DNA of 64,000 nt, taken from positions 310,001-374,000 of the forward strand of contig NW_014575554.1 of the NCBI RefSeq assembly GCF_000708205.1, written 5' to 3'. This DNA comes from Mixia osmundae IAM 14324 (Eukaryota; Basidiomycota; Mixiomycetes; Mixiales; Mixiaceae). The stretch's first letter is position 1. Every line of letters begins with the position of its first letter. Below, in pieces: positions 21,412-32,568 of this stretch. Position numbers and translations under genes: made by a program. A model generated the notes under the pieces. It was not told the origin of the DNA. It saw only the letters and a list, made by a program, of their open reading frames with translations, and searched no databases.

Positions 21412-21847
21412 TTATAGCTTCGGCAGACCTGCGAGCATCTTGTCTAGCTGTGCAGTACTGAGTGCGGTCAGATCAGAGCAGCCGCCGACGAGATGCTGCA
21501 CGATGGTTCAGGTATTTGCTCCCCCAACAATCATAGATGCATACCGTTGAGATGTAGATCTGGGGTACCGTCACCCTGCCGACGCCCTGCTTCTTTGCAA
21601 GGTAGGTCTGAATGGCATCGCCCGCAGGATCGTGGTCGAGCTCGAGCACCTTCATGTTCGCCGACTGGCCTTTGTCCGAGAGGATCTTCTTGGCCTTGAC
21701 GCAGTAAGGGCAGTAGGACTTGCTGAAGACGGCGATCGGAGCAGACTCGATCATCGAGTCGACTCGCTTTGCGATGGCTGCCATCTCTTCGGGAGTCGCA
21801 GAAGGTGCGACGAAGAATCTCTTGACTGCTGTGACGATGTGACTCAT
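21412..21847 (-). CDS. Dithiol glutaredoxin (CPYC)
   Basis: Two exons (21545-21847, 21496-21544 intron, 21412-21495), 128 residues. The catalytic CPYC motif is at residues 46-49 (KSYCPYCVKAKKIL), followed by the TVP cis-proline motif (VTVPQIYIS) and GGCSDL, which together form the glutathione site. The N-terminus (MSHIVTAVKRFFVAPSATPEEM) is short and basic; it could be a weak mitochondrial signal or simply cytosolic. The family reduces protein disulfides with glutathione. Divergent from the amino-acid transporter, with 157 bp between starts. Confidence 0.88.
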
Positions 21848-22004
21848 GCGCTTCCTTGCGAAGATCTCCTGGATGGCTGTCAATAGATTTCAAGCTGAGC
21901 CGGTGTCAAGTCGATGACGACGTTGGCAACGAAGCGCGCCGTGTCAGACGAGGCACCGTGCGCTGACCCTCGTACAGCTTGAGCAGGCGGATGGCCCTGC
22001 TGAG

Positions 22005-24084
22005 ATGTCGATAGCAGTCCAGCCAGGCCTGCAAGAGTGGGACGAGACAGATGACACGCCTCAGCACGAGCAGCACGAGCCACGCTGGGGTGAGCTGAGC
22101 GAGTCCGAGGAAGAGGAGGAGGGGGAGGAGACGGACCAGCTCGAGATCAGCTCGCAGGATGATGTAGAAGACCATATCGCTGCTCGCAATGGGCGCCGGC
22201 AAGGCTATGGCGGGCGAGACGCAGAGGAGGGAGATGCGCCGTCTGATCAAGGCACGGGCTTTGTCGAAGTCGTTGCAGGCATTGCTTCTGCTAGGCAAGC
22301 GCAGCGCTCCCAGACCGACAGTTGCTGACCGGTACTCACCACAGTATCTCGCCTGCGCCGCTGTTGATGGCCCATGCATTCTACTTGACCGGACTGCCCC
22401 TCGGTATACCCGCACTGTACATCACAGCAGCACTCTACTGGCTTGCTCGGATCACGCTCGACGTCCAGGCACGCTATGTCGGGGCCAGGCATGTCTAGCC
22501 TCTGGCAGGAGTTGAGCAAGCTCATAGCAAATGGGCAGGACCTATTCGCGACTGGCACATTCAGTCTTTCCTACCGCATATGGCGGACACGTCATCGGTC
22601 AGCTCCTTGTGAATGCGACCATCCTCTTTGTGGCCGGCGGAAGAGCGGTCGTTGCTCTGATGAGCGCCACAGATATCGTACGTTTGCCGTTCATCGGATC
22701 ACATCCAATTGACGCGGCGATCAGTTCTGTCAATTCTTTCCGCACAAGCTGCCCACCCTTGCCCGCATCATTGTGCCCTTTGTCATCACCCTCATCTTCG
22801 TATGTCATCCTCTCGTCAGAAAGACTCGCATCTCATGAAAAGGGAGTAGCTCATACCGGCTGCATCTGCCCCTCGTCGGCCGTTCTTGTCGGAGAAATCC
22901 TTTCCGGTCCTCACACGCTTGCCGCTTCTGTCGAATGCGCTCTGGCTTCTGGTGCTCTTCTTGATCGGCGTGAGGGCAAAGCGAATCGACTGGGATGATC
23001 CCGATACGATCGCATTGCCGCCAGACGATCATGGCGACGGCCTGCTCCGTCACGAAGTCATGGGCACCAGCGTCTGGGCCGGCATCGGTATGAGGCCCTT
23101 TTGATCGATTAGGGTGGTCATGCTGAAGATGGCCCGCAGCCATCATGGTTTTCGCTGTTGGTTCGCCTCGCAATCTCGTCATGCAGTATCACCGCACGCG
23201 ACGGGACATGTTTGCGAAGCCTAATTCGAAAGCAGTCAAACTTGCGCAAAGGCACAAGGCAGAAGCTGCTGGTTTCATTGGTATCGGCGTAGCGACTGCT
23301 GTCCACATGGGCTGGGGTCTCGTTGGCTATCTGGGCATACCGCGCGGTGGCAGCAAAGGTGCGGGCCAGTCTGTTCCAAGAATCTCACAGACTGAGGGCT
23401 TCGAGCAGGCGACATCTTTTCGTTGCTACCGCGGCGTGACGGTTGGATCATCTTTGCTCGCGTGCTCATCCTCTTGACGCTCATGCTCAATCTGCCGTCG
23501 ATCATTGCGCCAGCGCGGGATGCCCTCGTCAGGCTGACACGGATGCCATTTGCGCCGCACGGTCATACCGGGCAGCATCATCTGGTGCCAGAAGAGGACG
23601 CGAGCACGCACGAGGCGAGCGAGGGCAGGAGACGTCAGGCGACGCCAAAGACTTGGGATGTCAGACTTGCGATTGCAGCAGTCTGGCTCAGTGCTGCTAC
23701 CGCTAGTGCAGCTTTGCGAGAGGCAGCGCCGGGTGAAGCGGCGCTGGGAAACGCCGCAGAAATCATCGGATGGGCAGGCACCACGACGCTCAGTTATATC
23801 CTCCCTTGTACGCCCAACCATCTTATGAAATGTCAAATAGCTAACGGAAAGGAGCAGCACTGTTCTTTATCGTGCTGTTTCACATAAGGAAAGCGCGGCA
23901 CATCTTTGTGTCCGACCCGGCAGCTATCGCCCAGGACACACTCTTGCTCAGGAAGGAATATCAGTTGCAGAAGAGACTCAGCGGACGGAGGATATGGCAA
24001 GATCTTGGCTCGTTCGGTCTGCTCATGCCACTTGGGCTTGTGATCATCATCCGAGGTGCTATAGCTGTCAGTAAGCCATATTGA
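22005..24084 (+). CDS. AAAP-family amino acid transporter (Avt/SLC38-like)
   Basis: Eight exons rebuild a 572-residue polytopic protein: 22005-22294, 22345-22477, 22528-22677, 22725-22799, 22850-23087, 23140-23346, 23409-23807, 23858-24084. The N-terminal 90 residues are very acidic (ESEEEEEGEE), as in vacuolar Avt proteins. Membrane hallmarks follow: LLMAHAFYLTGLPLGIPALY, RTYSRLAHSVFPTAYGGHVIGQLL, VWAGIAIMVFAVGSPR, RGDIFSLLPRRDGWIIFARVLILLTLMLNLPSIIAPARDAL and a last pair ending GLLMPLGLVIIIRGAI. About eleven spans are expected. Intron 1 (22295-22344) uses a GC donor (AG|GCAAGC); no GT donor nearby keeps frame. The donor of intron 2 is taken as 22478. Likely vacuolar, substrate unknown. Confidence 0.85.
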
Positions 24085-24198
24085 TGTTGTAGACCTATCT
24101 TGACGAGGCTTAATTGACTCACTCGTTGACCAAAGTCGCGTGTAGCGTGCAGCCGGAACGCCAAGCGCGCCGCTCCTTCCACGATCTGGCAGGCCAGC

Positions 24199-25123
24199 AT
24201 GTCCGATGAGTACATAGCTGCGCCAACGAGCAGTGCAGCGGCCTATACGCCCCAGTACAGCGGACCGGTGACAATCTCCAGCGAGAGTGCAAGGCCAGAA
24301 TATCATGCATCAGCGACTGCGCCTTCACGCGAACCTGCGAGCTATTCATCGCCGCTCGTACCGACCTACGTCGCGCCAACGGCAGACTCTGCAGCCGCGA
24401 CAGCTTATGAAGCGCAACCGCAGCTGCCTCAGCAGATAGCTGTCCCCACTTTGCCGGCTACAAGTACGGCCGATAGAAGCAAGGGCAAAGCGAGAGCGAG
24501 AGTGCAATCTGCTCAGTCTACTGCGGCTACGGGTACATCTGTCTTGCCCGTAGCGAGAGTGACGAAGATCATCAAGGCCGACAAGGACATCAGTATCTGC
24601 AGCAAAGAGGCTGTGTATCTCATCTCGGTCGCGACAGTCAGTCGTCCATCCTCCCCGTGCCTGGGCATACTTGATGGGGACTGAGCCGGCAGGAGTTCTT
24701 CATCAAGAAGCTCACAGAGGCAGCGTCGACGACTGCAAGGTTAGAGAAGCGCAAATTTGTCCAATACAAAGATCTAGCGACCACAGTAGCCAACTCTGAC
24801 GAATACTTCTTTCTGGAGCGTGCGTCTCTTCTCATCTCCTTTTGCGTCAGCAGCTGAAGCCAGCGATAGAGATTATACCGCAGCAAGTGAGCCTGTCGAC
24901 AGCATTGGCGAAGCGACAGGCGCAATTCGGCGTGCCTCCGCCGGCTGTACACGCTGCGCCTGTGCCCCTTGCGGGCGAGAACGGGATAGACCTGTCGACG
25001 CAGACGAGCGAGAGAGGCTCGGTCGATTTGCCAGATGTGCCAATCGCGAATGGCGACACGTATGCTGATCGAGCCGAGAGCGGGTCAGAGATCGAGGACG
25101 ACGCCATGCGGCTCGACGGGTGA
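24199..25123 (+). CDS. Dpb3/CHRAC1-type histone-fold protein
   Basis: Three exons (24199-24636, 24693-24819, 24870-25123), 272 residues. The histone fold of the NF-YC/Dpb3/CHRAC class covers about residues 115-190: PVARVTKIIKADKDISICSKEAVYLISVATEFFIKKL, then KRKFVQYKDLATTV and YFFLEQIIPQQV. The second junction was chosen because only a 50-nt intron ending at 24869 restores the FLE.IIP motif in frame. Family members pair with a Dpb4-like partner either in DNA polymerase epsilon or in chromatin remodellers; sequence alone does not tell which. The N-terminus is a 110-residue Ser/Ala/Pro-rich extension, and the tail is acidic. Confidence 0.83.
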
Positions 25124-25134
25124 CGTGCAATGCA

Positions 25135-25692
25135 TCACAACTTGCTCTCTTCTGCCGCGATCGCTTCCCTGATCGTACGCGCTACGAGCGTGCCATCTTG
25201 TTCGTTCAGTTCCGCTCGGCCGCCCATGACAAAGTCGGCAGGTTTCTTCCATTTGCGGGAAGTTTTGCCGTATGCAGGTGCGACGACAATGTGGAAATGC
25301 ACGTGGGGCACGACTTGCAGGTGACCGCTGTTCGAGACGACGTTGAAACTGTGATCTTCTGCGAGCATGGCTTCCTCTGAACCTCCTTCCAGCGTCTTGA
25401 TCGCTCGACATACAGCGCGAGCAATACGGGGTAGGACGCGACCTATGCTCGCGCCGATAGCATCTGGCAAGTCCGACACTTTCTCGTGATGCGCTTTGGG
25501 GATGACGAGCGTGTGACCGCGCGAGATGGGCAGGATGTCGAGGATGGCGATGACGTCTTCGTTCTCAAAGGCAATGTGAGCGGGATCGCCGTCGTTGATG
25601 ATCCCGCAAAAGGGACAAGTTGGATCGGATGGTCTGCTCTGCTTGATCGTCTCGCCCCTATTCTCGATCAGTGAGATGAGATGCGATGTCAT
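25135..25692 (-). CDS. HIT-family nucleotide hydrolase
   Basis: Intronless, 185 residues. The HIT fold is complete: CPFCGIINDGDPAHIAFENEDVIAILDILPISRGHTLVIPK, and the catalytic His triad HVHFH in VVPHVHFHIV. The CxxC pair (Cys-Pro-Phe-Cys) at the start is typical of the zinc-binding Hnt1-like branch. Such enzymes cleave adenosine phosphoramidates or related nucleotides. An acidic loop (LEGGSEEAMLAEDHS) separates the two halves. Start set at the ATG at 25692; the frame runs a few codons further 5' without ATG. Divergent from the nuclease-helicase gene over 148 bp and nearly touching the histone-fold gene at its 3' end (11 bp). Confidence 0.92.
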   Translation of the reverse strand: MTSHLISLIENRGETIKQSRPSDPTCPFCGIINDGDPAHIAFENEDVIAILDILPISRGHTLVIPKAHHEKVSDLPDAIGASIGRVLPRIARAVCRAIKTLEGGSEEAMLAEDHSFNVVSNSGHLQVVPHVHFHIVVAPAYGKTSRKWKKPADFVMGGRAELNEQDGTLVARTIREAIAAEESKL

Positions 25693-25840
25693 CACGGCCA
25701 ATGTCTACGGCTGAGGCTGCTCCTGTATGGCGCTGGGTGTCGGGCGATAGGCAACAGTCGATAATTTCCTATCGCGACTCGATCAGCGCTCACCTCGACG
25801 GTCGACGGCAAGATGACGTGACGTGGCCCGGCAGGCAAGC

Positions 25841-28800
25841 ATGTCAGAGCTCACAGCGACCAAGCTGGCTCAGTACCAACAGCTCAACTGTGACTTGTTC
25901 CTACACAAGAGCTATCACGCACCTCGTACCAGCAGAAAGGAACCCGACGCCTACAAGCAAGCAGTCTTTGACCGTGGTCACCGTTTCGAAGCTGAGATCG
26001 TTGCCTATCTCCGATCCGAAGATCGCATACTCGATGTGAACTCACTGAAACCTCGAGATGCGCTCGACGCTATCGTCAGAGACCCGAGAGACGACTTCTT
26101 TGTCGTTGGGTTTGCCGCACGAAGCAACTTGTCTACTCACTTTGAGCAGCATGACACACCACCGGTCCGCTTTGGTACCTTCAAGCCTGATTTCGTTCAC
26201 ATCACAAAGATTGAAGCGGCCATACATTGGCACCTCATCGACGCCAAAATGTCACATCAGGTCAAGCCGAGCCATTTTGTTCAGCTGTACTTTTATCATC
26301 TCTCGATGCTAGATCTCTTGCGCAACCGTGCAGATGAGACTTGGATACCTTCTGAGGATATGTCAGTTTGGCTGCCGTCGCATGGCGTTGACGGCAATCC
26401 CGCAAGAACGCCAATTCGATTAGTCGCGAAACGCCTCGATAAGATGTTTTTTGGTGACATACCGCAAATGCTTGGGCGGGCAGAACGCGAAGTGGACTAC
26501 CATCTCAACCCGTTATGCAAAGCTTGCGATTTCGAACCGTCTTGTCGTGATCGGGTCAATGCAGAAGGTAGACTGGGCAAGATTCCTGGTCTATCGCACG
26601 CAGATCGCCATACATTTTTGTCACTATCAAGACATGAAGGTTCATGCAGTGTAGACGCAACAGAAATAGAAGAGCTTGACTCGCTCTTGCATAGTCCGAG
26701 CAGAATGGCTGAAAGATCAACGGCTGCACCCGAAGCCAGCAGTCGATTGCGGAAAGCACTCGCTGTCAATAGTGACGGTCAGAGCAATATGCTCGAAGCA
26801 GCAAAGATGTCGAAAGTTATGGCAACAGGCCGTCGATCTGGCGTTCTGTCTACAGCCGAAGTGCGTCCACCCTGCTGTCTATCCAGGTTCCTCTGACGTG
26901 GCGCAGGACGTCGCTGTCATCTTCAGTCTGGTGCCCGATCCGAATGCGCTCGATAGCGACATCGTCGCGTTTGCTGCAGCCACCTACGTCTCGGATACGG
27001 CTGTGGTCAGTCAAGAACATCGAAAATTGCTTTCGATGCCACAGTCGGGCGACGCAGCAAGCTTTGTCAGGATTGCTGCTCGCGTGCTGCGCCGAGTCAT
27101 TGCTGCCGGGCTGACTGCTCAAGTCTACGTCAGCCAGCCTTTCGAGCGAAGTCTTCTATCCAGTCTAGTCGTTCGGAATGCGCTCGATGATAGAGTTGAG
27201 ACGGACGATCTCAGAATGCTCATCGGATGTCTCTGTGAGGGTGCTGCTGCCCTTGCGACGCAATTTCAGCCTATCATCATTCGCGATGCCCTCGAAGTGC
27301 TCACGAATAAAGGCGCACTACAAAAGACTGCGCTCGTCGCTTGCGCAGCTCGGCTCGATCTCCCAAGCGACGGCTCGGTCGATGAAGTACGCGAGCGTAT
27401 CGCCGCTAATTTACAGACTCGCTTTCAGGGTAAAGGGAATGCGGAGGTTGACGGTCTCAAGGTTGTTGCGTTGCTTCATGAGATCCCCCGCGTGCTCGCG
27501 ATCCCCGTACCGGGTTATCTGCACACGCAAGCGGTCTTGGCTGCGCTCTCTCCCCCAGACGCTCGAGACCTTGCAGACGACGAGCAGCTATACGCTCAAC
27601 TCGAACGCGGAGGGCTGGAGTCAATCGCTTGCTCGCTTTCTCAGCGCACGCTAGCCTGTCTGCAAATACTTCAGGCCGCCCGTACAAAGCTACCGATCTT
27701 GACTGGAAGGCCATTGGAGCATACACTGCTGCGCTCGAGTTCGATCATGAAGCCGATCTTTTGCGACGTCTGTCATCATCCAGCACTCCGCAAGCTTAGC
27801 TTCGTCACACAATTCGAGACACTCTCCCGGCTGGATAAGCTTGTGACCGGTCGCATTGATGATACCAGCTCGATTGCATCACTGATCTTCCTTGGATCTT
27901 TCAAGTCAGACGGCAACGTATGGTTACAACGCTTTCGGGTCGTTCAGGGCGCCTTGGACCCTCCAGCAGAAGCAAACGGCTTCCCACTCTACGACTACTT
28001 GCTTGTCAAAGCTTCAAATCACGTCGATTTAGCCGTGACAGGCTTTCCCGATCTGGCGCTCAGCAACGCGCGTGTGCCTTTAACATATGGCGCAGCGGCT
28101 AGCTGGCGTAGCATGTCTGACGAAGTCCGCGAGAGCGTTCACTTTGCGTCGATCGAGAGCGTCGATGACACGCTTGTTTGCTTGCGGACATGGTCAGACC
28201 CATGGAAGCAGCCAGAAAAGGGTAGTGAATATCAAGTCCATCTGCGCCTTACCGACTTTAGCTTTCGCAACATTTTGACAAGGCTAATGATCATCGATAT
28301 CAGCTCGACGCAGTCGCTACATCCTTTCGTATCTCTCGTGTCTGATGCAGATGCTTTTGCAGCAGAACCATCTTTTGGTGGCTCAGCAGATGAGCTTGCC
28401 AGAGAGGCACAGATGTCATCATTGTTTACGGCCCTCAAAGGCCTACGTCCAGACATTGCGCGTGTCGCATTTCAACCAACACAACGACGCGCGTTCCGTA
28501 GAATGCTAACCAATCGCCTCAGCGTCGTTTTCGGTCCGCCTGGATCTGGCAAGACCTCGACGATTGCCCTGAGCTTACTAAGGCTCTGCGACATCGTCCG
28601 CTCTACTAATTCCAAATCATGCTCAACCATCTTCATGACTGCCATGACGCATGCCGCAATCGATCAGTTTCAGGCACGAGTCGAGGACTTGAAGGCCCTG
28701 ATGAAGGACATGCCTGGCTTAGACACCGACTTCATTGATAATCTCGTACTTGAGCGAGTCCGATCTGGCACAACGCACCCAAAGCCTCAGAGTCCAGCAG

Positions 28801-29959
28801 GATCAACTGCCTGCTATCTCGCTACAGTCTGGCAGCTCGCAAAGCTTAGCGATCGCTTCAAGCTAGAGGCAGATTTGATTATTGTCGATGAGGCCAGCCA
28901 GCTCAGCTTGACGGCTTTGGCAATGGTCACACAGCTGTCGCAACACGGTAAGCTCTTGCTAGCCGGCGATCCGCGTCAGCTGGGCCCGATAATTACTGGC
29001 ACGGTATGTCTGTCAGACAATGCGAGCTTGTCGGAAGCTGAAAGACTCGTTCATGGCAGTATCCGCCTCAGGACGCCTACCTCTACGGCAGCTCACTCGA
29101 CTGTGTGCTGTATCGTCACCAGGACTCCGAGTCTCAGTCGAGCTTTGGTATGGGCGTGACGCAACTAGAAGAGAACTTCCGTCTCAACCCGGATCTGGCC
29201 AGCTTCGTATCCACAATATACACGCGACGCTTTGTATCGATGAAGCGTCGAGCGCATGACCAGGTTGCGAGACGGCTTCAGCTCCATCTAGACCGCCTTG
29301 CGCGTAGTCCCACGCGCGTTTTATTCTCCAATATTGCATGCGCAATGCAGGGCTTGCCATCGACACTTACGAAACCCTTTCGTACAGCGCCCATTTCTGC
29401 CGAGCTGCATGCCTCTCTCATCAACATTGACCTCTCACAGGCTAGCGCTCGATCACCAGCTGGGTGCGCAGAAAGCGAGGCGCAGTGGATTGCCCGTATT
29501 GCGCATATTCTGCTTGATGCTGTCGATGACGCGACCGTCTTCGTGGCTTGTCCACATAGAAAGCAGCGTCAAGCTGTTCGACAGGCCTTTGCACAGGCGT
29601 CACAAGCCTCACAAAACCTGTCCGACCTGGTTGGCAGCCTGACGCTCGAGGAAACCCGGGCCTCGAGGATCAAGATCGAGACAATCGAGCGATTGCAGGG
29701 TGCAGAGGCCACATTCGTCATCGCTTACTTCGCCAGTACAAATGCGGACAGCCTTTCGGCGACTGAGCTAGAGTTCTTTTACGTCCGCGAACGACTCAAC
29801 GTAGCGCTTTCGCGCGCCAAAGAGCTGTGCATCTTGCTTACTTGCGATGCGGTCCTGATGCCGCCGCTACAAGCCATCAGCAGTGTCGCTAGCCGGGAAG
29901 GCTTCGCGTATCTTGACGAGTATGTTCAGCGAAGCCATCGTGCTCGCGTCCAATTGTAG
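25841..29959 (+). CDS. RecB/Cas4-like four-cysteine nuclease fused to SF1 helicase
   Basis: About 1340 residues in three exons. The N-terminal 250 residues are a PD-(D/E)XK nuclease: RGHRFEAEI (Glu50), FGTFKPDF (Asp117), HLIDAK (Asp134, Lys136) and HFVQLYFY (Gln148). Cys17 near the start plus Cys226, Cys229 and Cys235 (CKACDFEPSC) match the split iron-sulfur ligand set of Dna2, Cas4, AddB and TM0106-type nucleases. A middle region of about 450 residues follows. Then comes an Upf1/Dna2-like SF1 helicase: Walker A FGPPGSGKTST, Walker B LIIVDEASQ, GDPRQLGPI, QLEENFRLNPDL and motif VI RERLNVALSRAKELC. Intron 2 is 29004-29059. Intron 1 is uncertain: 26816-26855 or 26832-26886 both keep frame. Distinct from canonical Dna2 in its middle region. 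A nuclear DNA-repair role is inferred. Confidence 0.85.
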
Positions 29960-30061
29960 GGTCGTGCTAAGTCACTTGTCGTTGTACACTTTGCATTCGC
30001 ATTTGTCAACAAAGTATGACATCATGAATTGGGGATGAGAATATACATAGCATTTACAGAC

Positions 30062-32197
30062 TCAGCGGGTCGTCCGCTCCGAATCAGCTGGACTGACACT
30101 CCTATCAGCTCCGCCAGCCATAGACGTGGGCGAGTCGCAACGAGGCAGAGCCAAAGGTGTTATGGAGCCTTCTTCGGCTGGCAAAGGATCGATCTTGGTC
30201 GGCATGGCAGGTAGCCATGCCTCGGTTCCGCCGAGATCGCGAGCTTCTTGCCACGTCATCCTCACAGGGGCATAGACGACGACTGTTTCTGACAAGCGCC
30301 GACGTGATCTGCCTTTTCCTTTGCTTGCAGTCGGCGTGTCATCACCAGATGATTGCCGTACTGGCGCAGAGACGGGTCCGATGCCCAACCCGGTGCGTGT
30401 AGTATCGAGCATGGGCAAAGCTTTTGTCGTCATCTTGCTATCGGGTTCTATCTGCTCGACTGAGCTCGCTAATATTGGCGAGTTCCTCGGAGCGCCTTCA
30501 AAGGTGGGTGGCAAGAGCATGATCAGTGAATGTGGTCTGTTCTTCCTGCTCCTGTGGTGTGCTGCGGAACCAGAGGAGCCAGTCATTGGCGACTTGATGG
30601 ATGATGACAGACTAGGCGATCGGATCACTCCTGTCGTCTCTGCCTCGATTGCAGTGACCGGCAGAGAATATGACTTGATAGGTGAGTGAGGCGACGTAGC
30701 GCTGAGAGACCCTCGTCTGACGTGACCTCGCTGATCGTACGTCACCGTCGTGGGATTTGGACCACCGCTGGACGACGGAGTACTGAAGCTCGTCGGCCTC
30801 GAGCGTGCGGTACGCTCGATATCACTGGATCGCTCTTTGAGTAGAGCCTCTGTTGACTCGAGCTTTGCATAATTCAGTTCTGAGCGCCGGGCGGCTCGAG
30901 CGACGATACGGTTCCAGTAATGGCTTGTCGCAACGACGAGACCAACGCGGATGCAGACGAGAAGGATCATAGCCAGCGCAGTCAGCGCAACGAGGAGGGT
31001 CCATCGTTCCTCGCAACTCTCGACGCCGAACCCGCCTTGACCCAGTACGGCATACGAAAGCGTCTTGAGGAAGCCGGTATCGTCGCCCTGGGTGCCTTTT
31101 GGGAGGGCCTGCATGATGTTTGAATCGCGGCGTGTCAGGAGCGCAGAGACAAGGTCGCGCTTGACGAAACGGCGGCGTGCATCTGTGTCGAGCAGGGAAG
31201 ATGCCAAAGTAGGCCGATCGGAGTCGCCTAGGGTAGTTCCGACGCCCGACCAGAATTCGCCGGATGTAGCTCGTTCGCAGATGACATGCTTGAACGAAGC
31301 TTGGTATTTCTCGGTCAGGTATAGTGCCGTTAGCGTAATGGAGGAAACGATGAAGAGGAGCAAGTCCATGAGTGAGTAAAGGAAGAATACGTTCAATGTA
31401 GCCAAGTGTTGCTGCGTTTCATGGTCAGCTTCATTCGGCTTGACAACCGGACTGAGATCCACCTTGTAAACAGCGTGGAAGCCAGCAAGGGCGGCAATGA
31501 CGCCTATGGTCGAGTATAGGCGACCCAGAGCGAGTGCGATACCCATCCCCAGCGTCGATGAGGCATGCGGGCTATCAAAGGATACGTGCTGAGCGTCAGT
31601 GCGTCTGTACGAGGGTGGTGCAGCGTTTGCTTCGAGCGAGACGGTGCCCAAGTATGAGAATGCCCAGCAATGAATCACGAATGTGAGGCAAGCAAGCGCG
31701 GCCGCTGCCAACCTGCGCGTACGTTGCCATGAGATCCTAACAGCATTAAGCGAAGCGCACGGAGCACACCTAGAAGTGAACAAGCGTCTGCGTATGCGCC
31801 AAGGGAAATCCGTCCCATCTGGTCGCCTCCTGCTCATGCTAGGCGACCGCCTTGGGCTACCTGAACGTGTGCGGAACATTTCCGCTTTCTCTTCACCAGA
31901 GAGCAAGCCATTTGAGGAGCGCTGGTCGTTGTGGTCATCATCTGAATCGTCAGACGAGAAACTAGGCATGTAGGCTCGTGAGGATGTCTCTGACCGAGCG
32001 CGCGATGTGCTTCTCAGTCCGGGAGGGACATACTGCCTCCACAGTGCTCTGAGACCTCCGAGCGTCGACTGTGCACGGGGCTTGAGACCCCGTACGTGCC
32101 TATCAAACAGCCTTGGGTCTGGCGTTCCCGTCGATGTCGGCCTTGATGCGGCCAGTCCGACGTTTGAGTTTCTACGCTTCGTTGTAGAGTCGTCCAT
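30062..32197 (-). CDS. Multi-pass membrane protein, function unknown
   Basis: An uninterrupted 711-codon frame. The N-terminal 150 residues are basic and Ser/Arg-rich. Hydrophobic spans then appear: LAAAALACLTFVIHCWAF, GIALALGRLYSTIGVIAALAGF, LNVFFLYSLMDLLLFIVSSITLTALYL and LLVALTALAMILLVCIRVGLVVA. A hydrophilic loop of about 100 residues lies between the third and fourth. A C-terminal tail of about 270 residues is Ser/Thr/Pro-rich. The topology is probably four spans with both ends on one side. I recognise no family. A stretch at 31737-31769 begins GTGTGC and ends TTAG but is only 33 nt and in frame, so I left it as coding. Confidence 0.7.
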   Translation of the reverse strand: MDDSTTKRRNSNVGLAASRPTSTGTPDPRLFDRHVRGLKPRAQSTLGGLRALWRQYVPPGLRSTSRARSETSSRAYMPSFSSDDSDDDHNDQRSSNGLLSGEEKAEMFRTRSGSPRRSPSMSRRRPDGTDFPWRIRRRLFTSRCAPCASLNAVRISWQRTRRLAAAALACLTFVIHCWAFSYLGTVSLEANAAPPSYRRTDAQHVSFDSPHASSTLGMGIALALGRLYSTIGVIAALAGFHAVYKVDLSPVVKPNEADHETQQHLATLNVFFLYSLMDLLLFIVSSITLTALYLTEKYQASFKHVICERATSGEFWSGVGTTLGDSDRPTLASSLLDTDARRRFVKRDLVSALLTRRDSNIMQALPKGTQGDDTGFLKTLSYAVLGQGGFGVESCEERWTLLVALTALAMILLVCIRVGLVVATSHYWNRIVARAARRSELNYAKLESTEALLKERSSDIERTARSRPTSFSTPSSSGGPNPTTVTYDQRGHVRRGSLSATSPHSPIKSYSLPVTAIEAETTGVIRSPSLSSSIKSPMTGSSGSAAHHRSRKNRPHSLIMLLPPTFEGAPRNSPILASSVEQIEPDSKMTTKALPMLDTTRTGLGIGPVSAPVRQSSGDDTPTASKGKGRSRRRLSETVVVYAPVRMTWQEARDLGGTEAWLPAMPTKIDPLPAEEGSITPLALPRCDSPTSMAGGADRSVSPADSERTTR

Positions 32198-32568
32198 CGT
32201 GTCTGCGATCTGCTCGCCCGGCAGAGTGGGTGCGCGACAGAGGCCAGTCGAGTGTACGTCGCCTCTGTGATCAGGGAGAGGCGACCGGGCTTAACACGCC
32301 GAGGATTTGACGGGTGTGCTTATGCGGCCAAAGACTCTGCTCATCTCTTGCTGTGGCAGTGCGACTATCGACAGGATGACATACGAGGGCGACTCTGATC
32401 GTCACAGTCGTTGATCAGACCAGTCAGTCAGCTCGATAGATCGACAGTCTCGCGAGGGGGGTCACACGAGTTGTCCCACATGGATGCGAACCGCGCCGAG
32501 ACGGGAGGTGGCGAGCTGCTGGCTTGCCGCGTGCGCGCGCCAGTGACGAGCAGGCCGCTGCTGAATAG
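32198..32568. other. Divergent intergenic region
   Basis: About 370 bp between the membrane-protein gene and the ChAPs gene. No RNA gene, repeat or conserved frame is visible. Part may be 5' exon of the ChAPs gene, whose N-terminus I could not resolve. Confidence 0.45.

Noticed and set aside
21906-22415. Leu-rich hydrophobic frame on the minus strand
   Set aside because: It is the shadow of the Glu-rich N-terminus of the amino-acid transporter (CTC is antisense to GAG).
25823-25840. Earlier non-ATG start for the nuclease-helicase
   Set aside because: The codon is GTG; the first ATG at 25841 begins right before the conserved T..KL..Y...C block.
31737-31769. GT...AG segment of 33 nt in the membrane-protein gene
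   Set aside because: Shorter than every confident intron here and a multiple of three without a stop; treated as coding.
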